A DNA stretch of 64,000 nucleotides from Polymorphum gilvum SL003B-26A1 (GTDB taxonomy: Bacteria; Pseudomonadota; Alphaproteobacteria; Rhizobiales; Stappiaceae): contig NC_015259.1 of NCBI RefSeq assembly GCF_000192745.1, positions 4,541,001 through 4,605,000 on the forward strand, given 5' to 3'. The notes beneath the pieces were generated by a model. That model was not told the origin of the DNA and searched no databases. It was given only the letters and a program-made list of their open reading frames with translations. Position 1 is the stretch's first letter. Every line of letters begins with the position of its first letter. The position numbers and the translations under genes were made by a program. Below, in pieces: positions 29,138-37,178 of this stretch.

Positions 29138-30205
29138 TCACCCGGGAGCGGCGCCGAGCCGCGCCGCCAGGGCGTCGAACCGCGGGTCGGCGGGGAAGCG
29201 GGCGACGGCGTCGGCGAGGACGGCAGCGGCCTCCTCCTGCCGTCCAAGCTCGATCAGCCAGCCGGCCCGGCGCAGGGGCATCTCCTTGCGCCAGCGCTTG
29301 GGCAGGGTCGCCAGCACGGGGTCGGACGCGACCAGGCGCTCGGCCGCCTCGAGCGCCGCCACGGCGGCGGCGTAGTCGCCGCGGGCGGCCAGGGCCTCGG
29401 CGAGCAGGCGCAGCGGGCCGGGGTTGTCGGGCGCCGCGGCGGCGAGCGCCTCGACCGCGCCGGGATCGACGGCGCGGCCGTCGGCGAGCGCCTCGGCGAG
29501 CCGGGCGAAGGCGGCGAGAACGGCAGGGTCGGCGGCGGCGGCAAGGCCGCGCGCGACGATCTCGACGGCCGGATCGCGGCGGAAGGTGGTGATGATCTTG
29601 CGGACGACGTTGAGGCTGTAGAGGTGGTCGTGGCTGGCGTGACAGGAGCGCAAGAGATGGACTGCGAGGTTCGGCCTCGGCAGGCAGGCGAGCGCCGCGG
29701 CCGCGCCGGCAGCGTCGTCCGGATCGAGGATGCCGAAATAGAGATGCAGCGGATGGGCCGGGGCGGCGCGCGACAGGCGTGAAACCAGCGCGCCGTCGAT
29801 TTCACGGGCGATGCCGTACCGGGCGCTCTGGCTGCCCGCCCGGCCAAGGACGAGTTCCGGCCCGAAGGCATGGACCGTGCCGTCGCCGCGCCGCAGGCCG
29901 GCGGCGAGCGCACCGTAGCCGCCCATCGAAGAGCCGTAATAGACCAGCCCGCTGGCCCCCGTGCCGGCGCGCGCCTCCTCGACGGCAGCATCGATCGCGG
30001 CGTCCTGGCCGAGATACCAGCGACTGCGACAATCGTTGAGAAACAGGCAGTTATGGCCGGTGTTGGCGAACAGGCGCTCGAGCCCGAACTTGCCCTCGGG
30101 CACGCGCACCTGGGAGAAGACGACGACCAGGAGCCGTCCGGGCCGGGTGGCGGCGAGCCGGACCGAGAGGCTGGAGGCGGAGGGGGACGACGGGTCGGCG
30201 GTCAT
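29138..30205 (-). CDS. Alpha/beta-hydrolase-like domain fused to TPR-like repeats, function unknown
   Basis: About 355 residues. The N-terminal ~200 look like an alpha/beta hydrolase: strand RLLVVVFSQVRVPEG, then the nucleophile elbow YYGSSMGGYGALAAGL with a candidate Ser, and a late histidine in LLRSCHASHDHLYSLN. The C-terminal ~150 are alanine-rich helical repeats of TPR type (LLAEALAARGDYAAAVAALEAAERL; AGWLIELGRQEEAAAVLADAVARFP). Such fusions occur near surface-polysaccharide genes, but I do not recognise this protein. ATG at 30205 is chosen over an upstream reading to 30247. Phased GTGAAATTT repeats lie upstream. Confidence 0.65.
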   Translation of the reverse strand: MTADPSSPSASSLSVRLAATRPGRLLVVVFSQVRVPEGKFGLERLFANTGHNCLFLNDCRSRWYLGQDAAIDAAVEEARAGTGASGLVYYGSSMGGYGALAAGLRRGDGTVHAFGPELVLGRAGSQSARYGIAREIDGALVSRLSRAAPAHPLHLYFGILDPDDAAGAAAALACLPRPNLAVHLLRSCHASHDHLYSLNVVRKIITTFRRDPAVEIVARGLAAAADPAVLAAFARLAEALADGRAVDPGAVEALAAAAPDNPGPLRLLAEALAARGDYAAAVAALEAAERLVASDPVLATLPKRWRKEMPLRRAGWLIELGRQEEAAAVLADAVARFPADPRFDALAARLGAAPG

Positions 30206-30300
30206 GGCCGCAGACTGCGCCGTGGCGCCGCGGACCGCAAGCGGCACGACCAGAGACGGTCGAAACTTTCACGCGAAAACGGATCCAGCACATCCAAGGC

Positions 30301-30329
30301 GTGAAATTTGTGTGAAATTTCTGTGACAG
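30301..30329 (-). promoter_or_regulatory. Phased direct-repeat array resembling a Pho box
   Basis: Read on the minus strand, the 7-mers CTGTCAC (30329-30323), ATTTCAC (30318-30312) and ATTTCAC (30307-30301) recur with an exact 11-base period. This is the spacing and partial sequence of PhoB-type direct repeats (CTGTCAT-N4-CTGTCAT). The array lies about 96 bases upstream of the hydrolase-TPR start. A related GTGAAAG site in the same minus-strand sense class is at 30266-30272 in opposite orientation. Binding protein is inferred, not shown. Confidence 0.45.
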
Positions 30330-30348
30330 CCCCGCCGATGCCGACCGA

Positions 30349-32133
30349 TCAGATCTCCGGACCCGCCCAGACGTCGCTGTGCGCGCTCTTCTTGGGCGTA
30401 CGCGCCTCCGAGACGTGGGCGGTATGGGGATCGAGCGCGCACAGCGCCTGATACTGGGTCAGGAACACGCGGCCCGACAGGTGATGCAGGAAGTCGGTCC
30501 GCTCCAGGCGGTCCATGACCGGGCCCTTGACCTCGGACAGATGGAACTTCACGCCCGAGTCCGACAGACGGCGGTTGATCTCTTCCAGGCTCTCGAAGGC
30601 GCTGGCGTCGATCTCGTTGACCGCCGGGCACATCAGAACGACATGCTCGATCTCCGGCCGCTCGGCAACGAGTTCGTAGATGCGGTCTTCCAGATAGCGG
30701 CTGTTGGCGAAATAGAGGCTCTCGTCGACGCGCACGGTCAGCACCTTCGAGCCGGTGACCACGACGTGCCGCTTGATGTTGCGGAAATGCTCGGTACCGG
30801 GGACGATGCCGACGACCGCCATGTGCGGGCGGCTGGTGCGGTAGAGATAGAGCGCGATGGACAGGACGACGCCGGTGACGACGCCGGTCTCGACGCCGAA
30901 GCCGAGGGTGACCAGGATGGTCGCGGCCATGGCGGCGAAGTCGCTGCGCGAATAGAGGAAGGTCCGCTTCAGCGCGCCGAGGTCGACCAGCGACAGGACG
31001 GCGACGATGATGGTGGCGGCGAGCGTCGCCTGCGGCAGGTTGGTCAGCAGCGGGGTCAGGAACAGGGTCGCCAGCGCGATGCCGACGGCGGTGTAGGCAC
31101 CGGCGGCCGGCGTCTCGGCGCCGGCGTCAAAATTGACCACCGAACGGGCGAAGCCGCCGGTGACCGGATAGCCGCCGGACACCGCCGCAGCGATGTTGGA
31201 GGCACCGAGGCCGATCAGCTCCTGGTCGGGCACGATGCGCTGGCGCTTCTTGGCGGCCAGCGTCTGGGCGACCGACACGGATTCGACGAAGCCGATGACG
31301 GAGATCAGCAGCGCCGGGCCGGCGAGCTGGAGCCACAGGTCGGCGTCGAAGGGCGGCAGGGTCGGCGTCGGCAGGCCGGCGGGAATGTCGCCGACCAGGC
31401 GCACGCCCTTGTCGCCGAGCGAGAAGGCAGCGGCGACCAGCGTGGTCACGGCGACCGCGCCGACGGGACCGGCCTTGGCCAGGATGTCGGCCAGCCGCGG
31501 CCGGAGACCGCGGGCGACGAGGAACGGCTTCAGCCCCTTGCGGACCCAGAACAGGAAGGCGGTGGCGACGATGCCGATGGCCAGGGTGATCAGGTTCGTC
31601 TCGCCGAGATGGGACGCGACCGAGACGACGATCTCGTAGAGGTTGTGGCCGCCGCTCGGGATGCCGAAGATGTGCTTGAGCTGGCTCGCGGCGATGATGA
31701 TGCCCGAGGCGGTGATGAAGCCTGAGATGACCGGGTGGCTGAGCAGGTTGGCCAGGAAGCCGAGGCGGAAGACGCCCATCAGCACCAGCATGAGCCCCGA
31801 CAGGAAGGCGAGCGCGATCGCGGCGCCGAGGTATTCCGCCGTACCCTGGGCGGCAAGCTCGCCGACCGCCGAGGCGGTCATCAGCGAGACCACAGCCACC
31901 GGGCCGACCGCAAGCGCCCGGCTGGTGCCGAACAGGGCGTAGGCGACCAGCGGCAGGATCGAGGCGTAGAGGCCGATCTCCGGCGGCAGGCCGGCGAGCA
32001 GCGCATAGGCCAGCGACTGCGGGATCAGCATGATGGTGACGATGACCGCAGCGACCAGATCGTTGGTGGCCGTATCCCGGGTGTAGGACGCGCCCCAGGT
32101 CAGGATGGGCAGATAACGCTTGAAGAGGCTCAT
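30349..32133 (-). CDS. SulP family anion (sulfate) permease with STAS domain
   Basis: A 594-residue transporter. The membrane part (to about residue 425) begins PILTWGASYTRDTATNDLVAAVIVTIMLIPQSLAYALLAGLPPEIGLYAS, the SulP signature. The remaining ~160 residues form a cytoplasmic STAS domain (VRVDESLYFANSRYLEDRIYE ... VVLMCPAVNEIDASAFESLEEINRRL), with the conserved serine region. Substrate is likely sulfate or another anion. It is downstream, same strand, of the sulfurtransferase-like and persulfide dioxygenase genes, across a 188-base gap containing a 12-bp hairpin, so it may belong to the sulfur module. Confidence 0.93.
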   Translation of the reverse strand: MSLFKRYLPILTWGASYTRDTATNDLVAAVIVTIMLIPQSLAYALLAGLPPEIGLYASILPLVAYALFGTSRALAVGPVAVVSLMTASAVGELAAQGTAEYLGAAIALAFLSGLMLVLMGVFRLGFLANLLSHPVISGFITASGIIIAASQLKHIFGIPSGGHNLYEIVVSVASHLGETNLITLAIGIVATAFLFWVRKGLKPFLVARGLRPRLADILAKAGPVGAVAVTTLVAAAFSLGDKGVRLVGDIPAGLPTPTLPPFDADLWLQLAGPALLISVIGFVESVSVAQTLAAKKRQRIVPDQELIGLGASNIAAAVSGGYPVTGGFARSVVNFDAGAETPAAGAYTAVGIALATLFLTPLLTNLPQATLAATIIVAVLSLVDLGALKRTFLYSRSDFAAMAATILVTLGFGVETGVVTGVVLSIALYLYRTSRPHMAVVGIVPGTEHFRNIKRHVVVTGSKVLTVRVDESLYFANSRYLEDRIYELVAERPEIEHVVLMCPAVNEIDASAFESLEEINRRLSDSGVKFHLSEVKGPVMDRLERTDFLHHLSGRVFLTQYQALCALDPHTAHVSEARTPKKSAHSDVWAGPEI

Positions 32134-32170
32134 TCGAGTTCGGTCCGATCGGTTTCGGAGCCCTGCGGTC

Positions 32171-32211
32171 TACCGGAGCCGCCATCCCGTCCATGGCATG
32201 CGGCTCCGGTA
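32171..32211. promoter_or_regulatory. 12-bp inverted repeat in the SulP 5' leader
   Basis: TACCGGAGCCGC at 32171-32182 is exactly complementary to 32200-32211 across a 17-base loop. It lies 38-78 bases before the SulP start codon. It may be a terminator for the genes above, a leader structure or an operator; no T-run follows on the minus strand. Confidence 0.5.
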
Positions 32212-32321
32212 TCCCCTGGCCCTTTCCTCTTCAGGCCAAACAGGGAAACGGTCGCATTCCTCGTGCGGTCCTGCAAGTCCGAAACGCAGGATGGTAACCA
32301 CAGCGTGTGCCGGCGGACGAC

Positions 32322-32774
32322 TCAGGCGCCCTCGGCAGACAGCGTCGCGGCACGGGCGCAGGCCTCGAGCCGCGGCCTCAGGCCGTCGAGCGCGTAGCCG
32401 GCTTCCGCGGCGGCCGAAACAATTCCGGCGATGTCGCCGCCCCTGGCCGCCTCGGCAAGCGCCCACAGGCAGGTCGAGCGCGTGCCGGAGCGGCAATAGG
32501 CGAACACCGGCCCCTCGACGGTCGCCAGCGCCCGCCGGAACGCCTCGATGTCCTCGTCCGTGATCCGGCCGCTGACGACGGGGATGTAGAGATAGGCGAG
32601 GCCGAGGGCGCGCGCGGCCGCCTCCATCGCGTCGCTGCCGGGCTGGCCGGGCGCTTCGCCGTCGGGCCGGTTGTTGACGACGGTCCTGAAGCCCTGCGCC
32701 GCCACCGCGGCGAGGTCGGCGACCTCGATCTGTGGCGCGACCGACAGGGAAGACGAAATCTTGCGGATGTCCAT
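32322..32774 (-). CDS. TIGR01244 family sulfur transferase / DSP-like phosphatase
   Basis: A 150-residue protein with the PTP-like fold of the TIGR01244/DUF442 group, which in BigR-regulated operons is often fused to a persulfide dioxygenase. The start MDIRKISSSLSVAPQIEVADL and the active loop VFAYCRSGTRST, with Cys94, are typical. It may take persulfide sulfur from the upstream dioxygenase pathway, or act as a phosphatase; sequence cannot separate these. AAGGAGAT precedes the ATG. It lies 123 bases after the metallo-hydrolase gene, same direction. Confidence 0.85.
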   Translation of the reverse strand: MDIRKISSSLSVAPQIEVADLAAVAAQGFRTVVNNRPDGEAPGQPGSDAMEAAARALGLAYLYIPVVSGRITDEDIEAFRRALATVEGPVFAYCRSGTRSTCLWALAEAARGGDIAGIVSAAAEAGYALDGLRPRLEACARAATLSAEGA

Positions 32775-32897
32775 CGGATCTCCTTGGGGCCTCTCCTGGA
32801 GGGGCTCGTTGGCGGGGCTCCCTGCGAGCCGCCCGAAAGCCGGTGCCACGGGACGCCGCCCGGCCGGGCCGGACGGCGTCAGGTCAGCTGCGGCCGG

Positions 32898-33791
32898 TCA
32901 GAGCGTGTTGACCGGCACCTTCAGGTAGGTCTTGCCGCTGTCGTCCTTGGGCGGCATCTTGCCGCCGCGCATGTTGACCTGGATCGAAGGGATGATCAGC
33001 TTGGGCATGTCGAGCGTAGCGTCGCGTTCGGTACGGAACTTGATGAACTCGTCGCGCGTCTTGCCGCCGCCGACGTGGATGTTGTGCGCCTTTTCCTCGC
33101 CGACCGAAGTCTCCCACTGGATGTCGCGGCCGTTCGGACCGTAGTCGTGGCACATGAACAGGCGCATGTCGTCGGGCAGGGCGAGCACCTTCTGGATCGA
33201 GTCGTAGAGGGTGCCGGCGTCGCCGCCGGGGAAGTCGGCACGGGCCGAACCGCCGTCCGGCATGAACAGCGTGTCGCCGACGAAGGCGGCATTGCCCATG
33301 ACATGGGTCATGCAGGCCGGCGTGTGGCCGGGCGTGTAGATGGCGAAGCAGGTCATCCCGCCGACCGTGTAGGTGTCGCCGTCGGAGAACAGGCGGTCGA
33401 ACTGGCTGCCGTCGCGCTGGAACTCGGTGCCCTCGTTGAAGATCTTGCCGAAGGTGTCCTGCACCACGGTGATCTTGTCGCCGATGCCGAGCTTGCCGCC
33501 GAGCTTGCCCTGGATGTAGGGGGCGGCGGACAGGTGGTCGGCATGGACGTGGGTCTCGATCAGCCATTCGACCGTCAGGCCGTGCTCGCGGACGAAGGCG
33601 ATGATCCGGTCGGCCGAATCGTAGGTGATGCGGCCGGCTGCGTAGTCGATGTCCATGACGCTGTCGACGATCGCGCAGGCGCTCGAGGCCGGATCCTTGA
33701 CCACGTAACTGATGGTGTTGGTCGGCGGATCGAAGAACGCGGTGACCTCGGGCTTGACGGTCATGTCAACCGGATAGGGGGTAGCGGACAT
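32898..33791 (-). CDS. ETHE1-like persulfide dioxygenase (MBL-fold)
   Basis: A 297-residue metallo-beta-lactamase-fold enzyme. The metal motif ETHVHADHLSAA supplies His81, His83, Asp85 and His86. Further ligands are in YTPGHTPACM and in GDTLFMPDGGSARADFPGGD, the last typical of ETHE1-type persulfide dioxygenases, with the family tail MPKLIIPSIQVNMRGGKMP. The reaction is oxidation of glutathione persulfide to sulfite. The ATG at 33791 follows AGGAGA; an upstream extension to 33887 is unlikely. It is linked to two YeeE/YedE genes and a TIGR01244 gene, the known sulfide-detoxification neighbourhood. Confidence 0.9.
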   Translation of the reverse strand: MSATPYPVDMTVKPEVTAFFDPPTNTISYVVKDPASSACAIVDSVMDIDYAAGRITYDSADRIIAFVREHGLTVEWLIETHVHADHLSAAPYIQGKLGGKLGIGDKITVVQDTFGKIFNEGTEFQRDGSQFDRLFSDGDTYTVGGMTCFAIYTPGHTPACMTHVMGNAAFVGDTLFMPDGGSARADFPGGDAGTLYDSIQKVLALPDDMRLFMCHDYGPNGRDIQWETSVGEEKAHNIHVGGGKTRDEFIKFRTERDATLDMPKLIIPSIQVNMRGGKMPPKDDSGKTYLKVPVNTL

Positions 33792-33870
33792 TTCCAATCT
33801 CCTCGGTTTTCCGGGCGCAGTCGCCCGTTCGGGGACAAGGTTCGGCGGCATGGCCGCAGGGGGGCCGGCG

Positions 33871-34314
33871 TCAGGACGACGCCGCAAGGCGTTGCCGGGA
33901 TCGCAGCATGTCCGCGACCCGCACGGCCAGGATTCCGGCGATCAGGGCGACGAAGAACACCGCCGGCTCGCTGCGGCCGAGGCCGAGCGCAGGCACCAGG
34001 CCGCCCGGGCAGAAGCCGGAAAGACCCCAGCCGATGCCGAAGATGCCGGCGCCGGACAGCAGGCGGACGTCGATGTCCTTGCGGGTCGGGATGGCGAAGC
34101 GGTTGGACAAAAGCGGGTGCGGCATGCGGAAGGCAAGCCGGTAGCCGATCGCGGTGACCACCAGGGCGCCGCCCATGACAAAGGCCAGACTGGGGTCCCA
34201 CGTGCCGGCGAAATCGAAGAAATTCAGGACCTTGGCCGGGTTGGCCATGCCTGAAACCATGATCCCGGTGCCGAACACGAGGCCGATGACGAAAGCGGTG
34301 AGAATACGAGCCAT
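33871..34314 (-). CDS. YeeE/YedE (DUF6691) membrane protein, second subunit
   Basis: A 147-residue membrane protein with about four helices. The motif FGTGIMVSGMANPAKVLNFFDFAGTWDP is the signature of the DUF6691 half of the YeeE/YedE pair, and the second half has GIGWGLSGFCPGGLVPALG with a conserved cysteine. YeeE/YedE proteins move thiosulfate or other sulfur species across the inner membrane, possibly by cysteine relay. It starts six bases after its partner gene, so the two are very likely cotranscribed. Confidence 0.9.
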   Translation of the reverse strand: MARILTAFVIGLVFGTGIMVSGMANPAKVLNFFDFAGTWDPSLAFVMGGALVVTAIGYRLAFRMPHPLLSNRFAIPTRKDIDVRLLSGAGIFGIGWGLSGFCPGGLVPALGLGRSEPAVFFVALIAGILAVRVADMLRSRQRLAASS

Positions 34315-34320
34315 GGCGGG

Positions 34321-34752
34321 TCAGCCTCCGACGACGTGACGGACGACGAAGACCGTGAGCGCGGTCGTCGCCATGAAGGTGAGGGTCGCGGCGATCGAGC
34401 GCCCCGACAGGCGCGACATGCCGCACACGCCGTGGCCGCTGGTGCAGCCGGACCCCAGGGTGACGCCGACGCCGACGATGAAGCCGCCGATGACAAGGGC
34501 GGCGGTCGACACCGGAACGCCGATCTGCGGCATCTCGCCGGTCACCAGCGCCATGGCGACGGGGGCGGCGATCAGGCCGAGAATGAAGGCCGCGCGCCAG
34601 CCCCAGTCGCGCTCGCGCATGGTCGGCAGCAGGCCGCCGAGGATGCCGGTGACCCCGGCGATGCGGCCATGGACGGCCATCAGGACCGCCGAGGCGAGCC
34701 CGATCAGAGCGCCGCCGGCGAGGGCGGCAATCGGCGTGAAATCGGTTTCCAT
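34321..34752 (-). CDS. YeeE/YedE family sulfur transporter, first subunit
   Basis: A 143-residue membrane protein. The core motif VGVTLGSGCTSGHGVCGMSRLS contains two conserved cysteines of the sulfur-handling pathway, and the N-terminal half has AALAGGALIGLASAVLMAVHGRIAGVTG. The pair with the following DUF6691 gene is equivalent to a single fused YeeE. The strong ribosome site GAGGGG fixes the ATG at 34752. It leads a minus-strand module with the persulfide dioxygenase. An AT-rich, palindrome-bearing island lies about 190 bases upstream. Confidence 0.9.
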   Translation of the reverse strand: METDFTPIAALAGGALIGLASAVLMAVHGRIAGVTGILGGLLPTMRERDWGWRAAFILGLIAAPVAMALVTGEMPQIGVPVSTAALVIGGFIVGVGVTLGSGCTSGHGVCGMSRLSGRSIAATLTFMATTALTVFVVRHVVGG

Positions 34753-34934
34753 GTCTTCCCCTCTCAGACAAAAGTCACACAGGATCCCGCGAACCGTCAC
34801 CAATCCGGGTCGGTTCGCGCAACCGCCGCATGCCGCGACCACCGTGCGGCGATCGTTTTCGTCGCGCGGCGGTCCCAGATACGGACGCGGCGGCCGGGGT
34901 CCGTCCAGGGCCCGGTCGCCGGCTGAATTCCAAG

Positions 34935-34996
34935 TTCGCAATATATGAATTAAAAACGGCGCCGCAAGTCTTAGTTTCAATTTATTGAATATATCA
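34935..34996. promoter_or_regulatory. AT-rich operator-like island before the sulfur module
   Basis: In otherwise GC-rich DNA, this stretch holds two AT-rich imperfect palindromes: TTCGCAATATATGAATT (34935-34951) and TTTCAATTTATTGAAT (34975-34990). The second reads TTTC-N8-GAAT, one base from the ATTC-N8-GAAT pattern I recall for the persulfide-sensing ArsR-type repressor SqrR/BigR. No such repressor gene is in the window. A promoter for the sulfur module probably lies here; the assignment of the binding protein is inference. Confidence 0.5.
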
Positions 34997-37000
34997 GGCG
35001 GGCGGCGGTACGAGGACCACCGGACCGCCGTCCGGGCGCAACCGTTCGATCGCCCCGGGCATGAGCAGCGCCGGGTTGTCGTCGGGCGCCGGGGCTTCGC
35101 GGTCGGTCGCCGGGCCGGAGAACTCGCCCATCGGGTGCAGGATCTTCTCGTGCAGGACGCCGCCGACATAAAGCGGTATGCGCCGGCCGCCGGCGTCCAG
35201 CGCGACGCCGGCCGGCCACAGGCGCAAGATCCAGCGCCCGGCGTCGGGCGCATCCGGCGGGTCGTCGCGGATGAGAATCAGGGCCGGACGGCGGCCGTTC
35301 TGGGTGCGCGGCAGCACCGGCAGGTCCTCTGCTGCGGTCCTGCCTGCGACGAAGCCGGCGGCCGAGGCGATCGACCAGCGCGGCGGCCGGCGCCAGCCGT
35401 GCTCCGCCAGGACCTCGGCGAAGCGCGCCGGGAGGCCGGCATGCTGGATCACCAACGGCTCACGATCCTCGCCGCTGAGGCCGATGCGGCGCGCGGGAAG
35501 CTCGGCCCAGCGCCCGGCGAGCCAGGCGTCGGCGGCCAGCACCTCGTCGACCAGCACCGGCTCGTAGGAGGCGACGGCAGCGTCGAAGGCGCGGTGCACG
35601 TGCCAGCCGCCGGCGGCGGCGAGCACGGCGGCGACCAGCACGGCGAGCACGGTGCGGCCGACCTTCTCGTTGTGGATCGAGCCGAAGACGAAGCCGAAGG
35701 CGGACACCATGGCGACGCCGAACAGCAGGCCGGCGACGACGTCGCTCGCCCAGTGGGCACCGAGATAGACGCGCGAGAAGCCGAGCGCGAGCACGTAGGC
35801 GGCGGTGACGGTGAACAGCGCCGCCTTGGTCCACGGCGAGCGGTCGTGAGCGACGAGCACGGTCAGGATGCCGTAAAGCACGGCGTTGAGCGTGGCGTGG
35901 CCGCTGGGGAAGCTGTAGGCGTGGGCCCCGTCGTAGAGCTCGAGCGGGCGCAGGCGCAGCACGGTCAGCTTGAGCAGCGGCACGAACAGCGCGGCGCCGG
36001 TCATGGCGACCAGGAAGCCGAGCGCGCGGCGCCAGGCGCGGCGCAGGAACAGGTAGCCGGCCGCCGCCAGGGTGACGACGGTGACGACGACGCCGTCGCC
36101 GAGCATGGTGATGAACACCATGATATGGTCGCCAAGCGGCGTGCGCAGGGACTGGAACAGATTGCGGATGGCGACGTCGGCCTGCAGCATGGCCTCGCCC
36201 GGGGCGATCTCGGCGACCACCCAGAAGAACGCCGGCATGGTGACCAGCAGCAGCAGCGCGGAGACCAGCATGCCGGCCGAACGCGGGTGCTCGGGGTCGA
36301 AGGTGCGCGCGACCCAGCGCGACAGTCGGTCCGGCCGGCGCGCGCACCAGGCAACCAGCGCGACATGGGTGCCGGGGAACAGCGGCAGGACGATCAGGAT
36401 CAGCCAGCGTCCGAGCATGACCGCGACGAAGACGATCACGCACAGGACGCCGAGCACCAGGGCGAGGCGGCCGCTGACCTCGCCGAGGGCGCTGAAGGCG
36501 GTGCCGGCGAGGAAGCCGGGGCCGAGATGGGCGATCGCCCAGGCCACTGCCGAAACGACGTTGATGATCGTGAAGCGGGTGGCGTTCATGCCGACCATGC
36601 CGGCGATGCCGGGCACGACCGCCTTCACGCCGGGCACGAAGCGGCCGATGAACACGCTCTTGCCGCCGTGGCGCAGGAAGAAGGCCTCGCCGCGCTCGAC
36701 CAGGCTACGGTAGCGCGACAGCGGCCAGACGCTCTTCAGCCGGTCCTTGTAGACATGGCCGATCCAGTAGGAGACGGCGTCGCCGGCGATGGCGCCCAGC
36801 GTGGTCCACAGGAAGATCGGCCAGGCCTCGAGCTTACCGAGGCCGACCAGCGTGCCGGCGCCGACGAGGACCACCGTGCTCGGCACGAACAGGCCGACGA
36901 TGAACAGCGCCTCGCCCATCGCGATCAGGAAGACGATGGCGCCGGCGAAGCCGGGATTGTCGCCGATGAAGGAGACCAGCTGGTTGAGAAGGTCGGTCAA
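34994..37000 (-). CDS. DedA/PAP2/LssY three-domain membrane protein
   Basis: A 668-residue fusion. Residues ~1-200 form a DedA/VTT (SNARE-associated) membrane domain (GLFVPSTVVLVGAGTLVGLG; FIGRFVPGVKAVVPGIAGM). Residues ~240-440 form a PAP2 phosphatase with all three motifs: K344...R351-P352, PSGH at 365-368, and SR409-410...H416...D420. The final ~200 residues are an LssY-type C-terminal domain (SGEDREPLVIQHAGLPARFA). PAP2 enzymes dephosphorylate undecaprenyl or phospholipid pyrophosphates; DedA proteins move lipids across membranes. Legionella LssY has a similar layout. The gene ends at the AT-rich operator island. It is divergent from the PPK2 gene. Confidence 0.9.
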   Translation of the reverse strand: MTDLLNQLVSFIGDNPGFAGAIVFLIAMGEALFIVGLFVPSTVVLVGAGTLVGLGKLEAWPIFLWTTLGAIAGDAVSYWIGHVYKDRLKSVWPLSRYRSLVERGEAFFLRHGGKSVFIGRFVPGVKAVVPGIAGMVGMNATRFTIINVVSAVAWAIAHLGPGFLAGTAFSALGEVSGRLALVLGVLCVIVFVAVMLGRWLILIVLPLFPGTHVALVAWCARRPDRLSRWVARTFDPEHPRSAGMLVSALLLLVTMPAFFWVVAEIAPGEAMLQADVAIRNLFQSLRTPLGDHIMVFITMLGDGVVVTVVTLAAAGYLFLRRAWRRALGFLVAMTGAALFVPLLKLTVLRLRPLELYDGAHAYSFPSGHATLNAVLYGILTVLVAHDRSPWTKAALFTVTAAYVLALGFSRVYLGAHWASDVVAGLLFGVAMVSAFGFVFGSIHNEKVGRTVLAVLVAAVLAAAGGWHVHRAFDAAVASYEPVLVDEVLAADAWLAGRWAELPARRIGLSGEDREPLVIQHAGLPARFAEVLAEHGWRRPPRWSIASAAGFVAGRTAAEDLPVLPRTQNGRRPALILIRDDPPDAPDAGRWILRLWPAGVALDAGGRRIPLYVGGVLHEKILHPMGEFSGPATDREAPAPDDNPALLMPGAIERLRPDGGPVVLVPPPA

Positions 37001-37178
37001 GGTCGGCCCCTTGGCGCGGCGGCGTGGCGGGAACGGGTCGTGCTGCGGTCTGCATATAGGCAGGCACCGGTCGGCTCAACAAGGGGTTTCGCGCGGTCGC
37101 GAAAGACCTCCGCCGGCCTTGTGCGGCGACGCGTTTGGGCTGAGGATCGACAAGTCGACCCCAAGCTGCGCGAGCCCT

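Noticed and set aside
28936-29247. Short minus-strand frame ending TFPDCQKCRGVCQLLPENIL, faintly like the start of formylglycine-generating enzymes
   Set aside because: The similarity covers fewer than 20 residues, the rest is low-complexity Pro/Ser/Gly, and it overlaps the LexA box and the hydrolase gene. No remnant can be supported.
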